Positions 5,915 to 8,363 of a DNA stretch of 8,363 nucleotides are shown in pieces. The notes under the pieces were generated by a model. That model searched no databases. It was not told the DNA's origin and worked only from the letters and a program-made list of their open reading frames with translations. The translations under genes were made by a program, and so were the position numbers. This DNA comes from 39-52-133 sp036523795 (GTDB taxonomy: Bacteria > Pseudomonadota > Gammaproteobacteria > Burkholderiales > Gallionellaceae): positions 1-8,363 of the forward strand of contig DATDDN010000142.1 of assembly GCA_036523795.1 (NCBI GenBank). Direction: 5' to 3'. Every line of letters begins with the position of its first letter. Position 1 is the stretch's first letter.

Positions 5915-6730
5915 CTACTTCTGGCAAGTCGGGCAATAGAAGGTCGAGCGTTGCCCCTGCACGATTTGCCTGATGGCGGTGCCGCAGCGCCGGCAAGGCT
6001 CACCCGTGCGGCCATACACCATGTAACTCTGCTGGAAGTAGCCGGGCTTGCCGTTGCTGTCGACGAAGTCGCGCAGGGTGCTGCCGCCTTGCGTGATGGA
6101 GGCGCTCAATGTGTCGCGTACGGCCTGCACCAGTCGCGCGCAGCGCGGCAGGCTGAGCTTGCCGGCGGGCAGCTGCGGGCGGATGCCGCTGCGGAACAGC
6201 GCCTCGTTGGCGTAGATGTTGCCCACGCCAACGACCACATGGCTGTCCATGAGCACGAGCTTGATCGCCGCGCTACGCTTGCGCGTGGCGCGATACAGGT
6301 AGTCTGCGTCAAATTCATCCAGCAGGGGCTCGGGTCCCAGTTCGGCAAGCAGGGGATGTTGCGCCACGTCGCCTTCATGCCACAGCACTGCACCAAAGCG
6401 GCGCGGGTCGCGCAGGCGCATCAGCATGCCGTTGCCCAGCACCAGGTCGAAGTGGTCGTGCTTCTCCGGCGGGGTGTTTGCAGGTAGCACGCGCAGGCTG
6501 CCGGACATGCCCAGATGCAGGATCAGCGTGCCGCTGTCGCATTGCAGCAGCAGGTATTTGGCGCGGCGTTTCAGCGCGTGGATAGTTTGGCCCTGCAGCA
6601 GGCCGGGCAGCTGCGACGGCACCGGCCAGCGCAGCTGTGCGTTGCGCACGACCACTTGTTTGATGCGCTGTCCGGTGAGGTGCGGGGCCAGGCCGCGCAG
6701 GGTGGTTTCGACTTCAGGAAGTTCGGGCAT
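5915..6730 (-). CDS. mutM: Formamidopyrimidine-DNA glycosylase (Fpg/MutM)
   Basis: A 271-residue bifunctional base-excision repair enzyme that removes oxidised purines such as 8-oxoguanine and nicks the abasic site by beta/delta elimination. The N-terminus MPELPEVET gives the catalytic proline (residue 2, N-terminal after Met removal) and glutamate 3. The conserved lysine is in RRAKYLL (K58), the void-filling methionine in HLGMSG (M75), DPRRFG is at 108-113, and the H2TH region has GVGNIYANE (168-176). STLRDF (217-222) follows. The C-terminal zinc finger has Cys246, Cys249, Cys266 and Cys269 with the lesion-contacting arginine in QGQRSTFYC (R261). Length and motif order are normal, so the gene looks intact. 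It lies 80 bp downstream of the gldG-like gene on the same strand and could be read with it. Its own ribosome-binding site is weak. Confidence 0.97.
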   Translation of the reverse strand: MPELPEVETTLRGLAPHLTGQRIKQVVVRNAQLRWPVPSQLPGLLQGQTIHALKRRAKYLLLQCDSGTLILHLGMSGSLRVLPANTPPEKHDHFDLVLGNGMLMRLRDPRRFGAVLWHEGDVAQHPLLAELGPEPLLDEFDADYLYRATRKRSAAIKLVLMDSHVVVGVGNIYANEALFRSGIRPQLPAGKLSLPRCARLVQAVRDTLSASITQGGSTLRDFVDSNGKPGYFQQSYMVYGRTGEPCRRCGTAIRQIVQGQRSTFYCPTCQK

Positions 6731-6745
6731 GATTGAAAGCCAAAA

Positions 6746-6796
6746 GCTGTCCGCAGATTGCGCAGATTAGACGGATTCTGAATTCGACTAATCTGC
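6746..6796. repeat. Short inverted and direct repeat between the gldG-like gene and mutM
   Basis: GCAGATTAG (6762-6770) and CTAATCTGC (6788-6796) form a 9-bp stem with a 17-base loop. CGCAGATT also occurs twice in tandem (6752-6759 and 6761-6768). The left edge GCTGTCCGCA (6746-6755) is identical to ten bases of the palindrome at 4578-4587. It resembles the small dispersed intergenic repeats with AATCTGCG words seen in many bacterial genomes. It is not followed by a T-run in the direction of the genes, so it is unlikely to be a simple terminator. Confidence 0.6.
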
Positions 6797-6810
6797 AGAA
6801 AAAAATGGGT

Positions 6811-8181
6811 TTAACTTCTGTGTCGCCACCACTGCGCCCCGCCCACCACCAGCAACAGCAGCGGCAGCACGATGAGGAAGCCGACGATGATCGCGGTAAT
6901 CTGGTTCTTGCTCAGAGTGATCGCGCTGTCGCGGGTGGCGCGCGGTTGGGTGGCGATCAGGTTCTCTTCATGGGTGAGCCAGTTCACCATGTTGACGCCG
7001 AGGTCGAGGTTGCCACCGTTGCCGGCGTAGGCGTTGGCAAGGAAGGAGCCGCTGCCCACCACCACGATGCGCTGTTCGCGATCCGTCACATTGCGTTGCA
7101 GCGCCATGGCCAGGCTGACCGGGCCGGGCATGTCGCGGTTCTTGTCGAACTGCGCCTTCCTGGGCGGCTGCACCGGGTTGCGGCTGACCCAGCCGTGTGC
7201 GGCGCCTTCAACCAGCGTGCTGCGCTGCCAGCCCGCGCCATCGCCCGCTTCGGTGCTGTCGGCACGGCCCAGTGCACGCGCATAGGGGAAGGCGGTGATC
7301 AGGTTGAAGTTGTAGGTGACCGGGTGCGGCGGGTAGCTGGCGCCCAGCGTCCAGTTGGCCGGGGCGTTCATCTTCTGTGCATCGGGGTCGACCACGATGC
7401 CGGGAGTGAGCTGCAGACTCAGCCTGTCGGCCAGTGCATCCAGCCCATGCAGCGGTGCAGGATCAAGCAGCCACAGCAGGTTGCCGCCGTTGTCCACATA
7501 GTGCAGCAGCTTGTCCACCTCGCCCGGCAGCAGGTTGATCTGCGGCTGGGTGATCACCAGCATGCTGGCGTTGCTCGGCACCTCGGGCGCCAGGGCCAGG
7601 TTCAGGCTGGCGACGCGAAAGCCGTTCTGCTGCAGCTTCTTGCCAAAGGTGCCGAGATCGTCATTGGCGATGCCGTCCAGCTTGCGCTCGCCGTGGCCGT
7701 CCACATACATGATCAGCTGGTTCTTGTTGTGCGCGAGGCGCAGCAGCGCGCTGGTGAGCGCCTGCTCGTTCAGCACCGTGAGGTGCTCGCTGCGCCCGCC
7801 AAAGCTCACCACCATCTCGCCGTTGGCGCGCACTTCAGCCTTGCGCATGGCCTCCGGTTCCTTCACCGGGTCGACGAAGGTGAGGCTGATGTCCCGCTTG
7901 TAGCGCTGGTACAGCGCGATGAAATCGCGGATCTGACGGCGCATGTCGCCCAGCTCGGCGTCCTGGCCGGTGATGTACACGGTGATGTCGATGTTGCCTT
8001 GCATCTGCTGCAGCGTGTTCACGCTGCTGTCCTGCAGGCTGTTGCTGCCGCTCTGGGTGAGATCGGCATGCAGCGGGAAGCGCGCGGTTAACTGGTACAG
8101 CAGCACGGCCGCGATCAGCAGCGCCAGGGCATAGGCGAGGTTTTTCAGGTGCAGGCGGTAGGAGAGGTGAAGTTTTTTCAT
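6811..8181 (-). CDS. GldG-like ABC transporter auxiliary (substrate-binding) protein
   Basis: A 456-residue membrane-anchored protein of the family named for gliding-motility ABC component GldG, which is widespread also in non-gliding proteobacteria where its substrate is unknown. An N-terminal transmembrane segment (about 14-32) and a C-terminal one (about 427-447, followed by WWRHRS) flank a large periplasmic region. Family features are ITVYITG (66-72), the acidic FVDPVKEPE (102-110), a strand-loop MYVDGHGER (158-166), VDNGGNLLWLLDP (229-241) and VVGSGSFLAN (374-383), near the position of GATase-like/DUF4350-type folds. The start ATG overlaps the stop of the upstream permease (ATGA), so it is translationally coupled to it and surely works with it. 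Family is confident; transported substrate cannot be stated. Confidence 0.87.
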   Translation of the reverse strand: MKKLHLSYRLHLKNLAYALALLIAAVLLYQLTARFPLHADLTQSGSNSLQDSSVNTLQQMQGNIDITVYITGQDAELGDMRRQIRDFIALYQRYKRDISLTFVDPVKEPEAMRKAEVRANGEMVVSFGGRSEHLTVLNEQALTSALLRLAHNKNQLIMYVDGHGERKLDGIANDDLGTFGKKLQQNGFRVASLNLALAPEVPSNASMLVITQPQINLLPGEVDKLLHYVDNGGNLLWLLDPAPLHGLDALADRLSLQLTPGIVVDPDAQKMNAPANWTLGASYPPHPVTYNFNLITAFPYARALGRADSTEAGDGAGWQRSTLVEGAAHGWVSRNPVQPPRKAQFDKNRDMPGPVSLAMALQRNVTDREQRIVVVGSGSFLANAYAGNGGNLDLGVNMVNWLTHEENLIATQPRATRDSAITLSKNQITAIIVGFLIVLPLLLLVVGGAQWWRHRS

Positions 8182-8363
8182 TGGCCGTAGATGCGGTTGT
8201 TATGAACGCGACGGATTGCCAACATCAGGAAGAAGGCGGTGAACAGCATGAAGTAGACGACGTCCGCGCTGCGCAGCAGGCCTTCATTCAAGGCACGGAA
8301 ATGCGGGCCGGGGAGGGCGTTGCGCCAGGCCATGTCGCTATCGGCGGCGGCCAGGTCCACCAG
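8178..8363 (-). CDS. GldF-like ABC transporter permease, C-terminal part (partial)
   Basis: Sixty-one residues plus stop, running off the right edge. The visible part has a soluble or loop stretch (DMAWRNALPGPHFRALNEGLLRS split around the helix start) and one last transmembrane helix VVYFMLFTAFFLMLAI followed by RRVHNNRIYGQ. This tail form, and the ATGA overlap with a GldG-like gene, identify it as the membrane permease of the same ABC system (ABC-2 type/GldF). The ATPase gene would be expected further right, outside the window. The identity rests mainly on the neighbour and tail pattern. Confidence 0.75.
   Translation of the reverse strand: MVDLAAADSDMAWRNALPGPHFRALNEGLLRSADVVYFMLFTAFFLMLAIRRVHNNRIYGQ

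Noticed and set aside
6762..6796. The 9-bp stem as a terminator of the gldG-like gene
   Set aside because: Read in the minus direction the T-run comes before the hairpin rather than after it.
6733..8091. A 452-codon open frame on the + strand opposite the gldG-like gene
   Set aside because: Composition is typical of an antisense frame (runs of V, A, H, Q) and the minus strand carries a clear GldG-like protein with membrane anchors.
1..8363. CRISPR array, tRNA, rRNA or complete insertion sequence
   Set aside because: No regularly spaced repeats, no tRNA-like cloverleaf with CCA-type end, no rRNA sequence and no transposase frame were seen by reading both strands.

Overview
The window reads as a piece of a fairly GC-rich proteobacterial chromosome. 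A beta- or gamma-proteobacterium is my inference from codon use, the style of the mutM gene and the gene mix; no rRNA or other decisive marker is present. It falls into three blocks.

Left block (1-4078): envelope or extracellular polysaccharide genes. The last codons of an unidentified gene overlap (ATGA) a secreted CBM9-like carbohydrate-binding protein. That gene runs tail-to-tail into a two-gene minus-strand operon, in which an ATP-grasp enzyme gene overlaps (ATGA) the gene for a large membrane protein. The membrane protein joins a processive-type family 2 glycosyltransferase to a C-terminal domain that looks like a glycosidase-type barrel. The set suggests synthesis, modification and binding of a surface glycan, but no product can be named from sequence.

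Middle block (4079-5914): an accessory island. About 500 bp of non-coding, locally AT-richer DNA ends in a cluster of inverted repeats that includes a perfect 32-bp palindrome. Directly after it lie two integron gene cassettes in tandem, each with its own attC site. The first (4597-5214) encodes a PD-(D/E)xK nuclease of the Mrr-catalytic type. The second (5215-5723) encodes a small four-helix membrane protein I do not recognise. In each cassette the R'' box is complementary to the first bases of the same cassette (7/7 and 6/7), as expected if each was once a circular cassette. No integron integrase is in the window, so locally this looks like a cassette cluster without integrase, or the inner part of a longer array. 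A further 185 bp with no gene separates it from the right block.

Right block (5915-8363): core-like minus-strand genes. These are a partial GldF-like ABC permease, an overlapping GldG-like ABC auxiliary protein and, 80 bp further on, mutM (formamidopyrimidine-DNA glycosylase). The 80-bp gap carries a small inverted and direct repeat.

The most notable items are the cassette pair with a candidate defence nuclease and an orphan membrane protein, the alternative-hairpin repeat at the front of the array, and the glycosyltransferase/glycosidase-like fusion.
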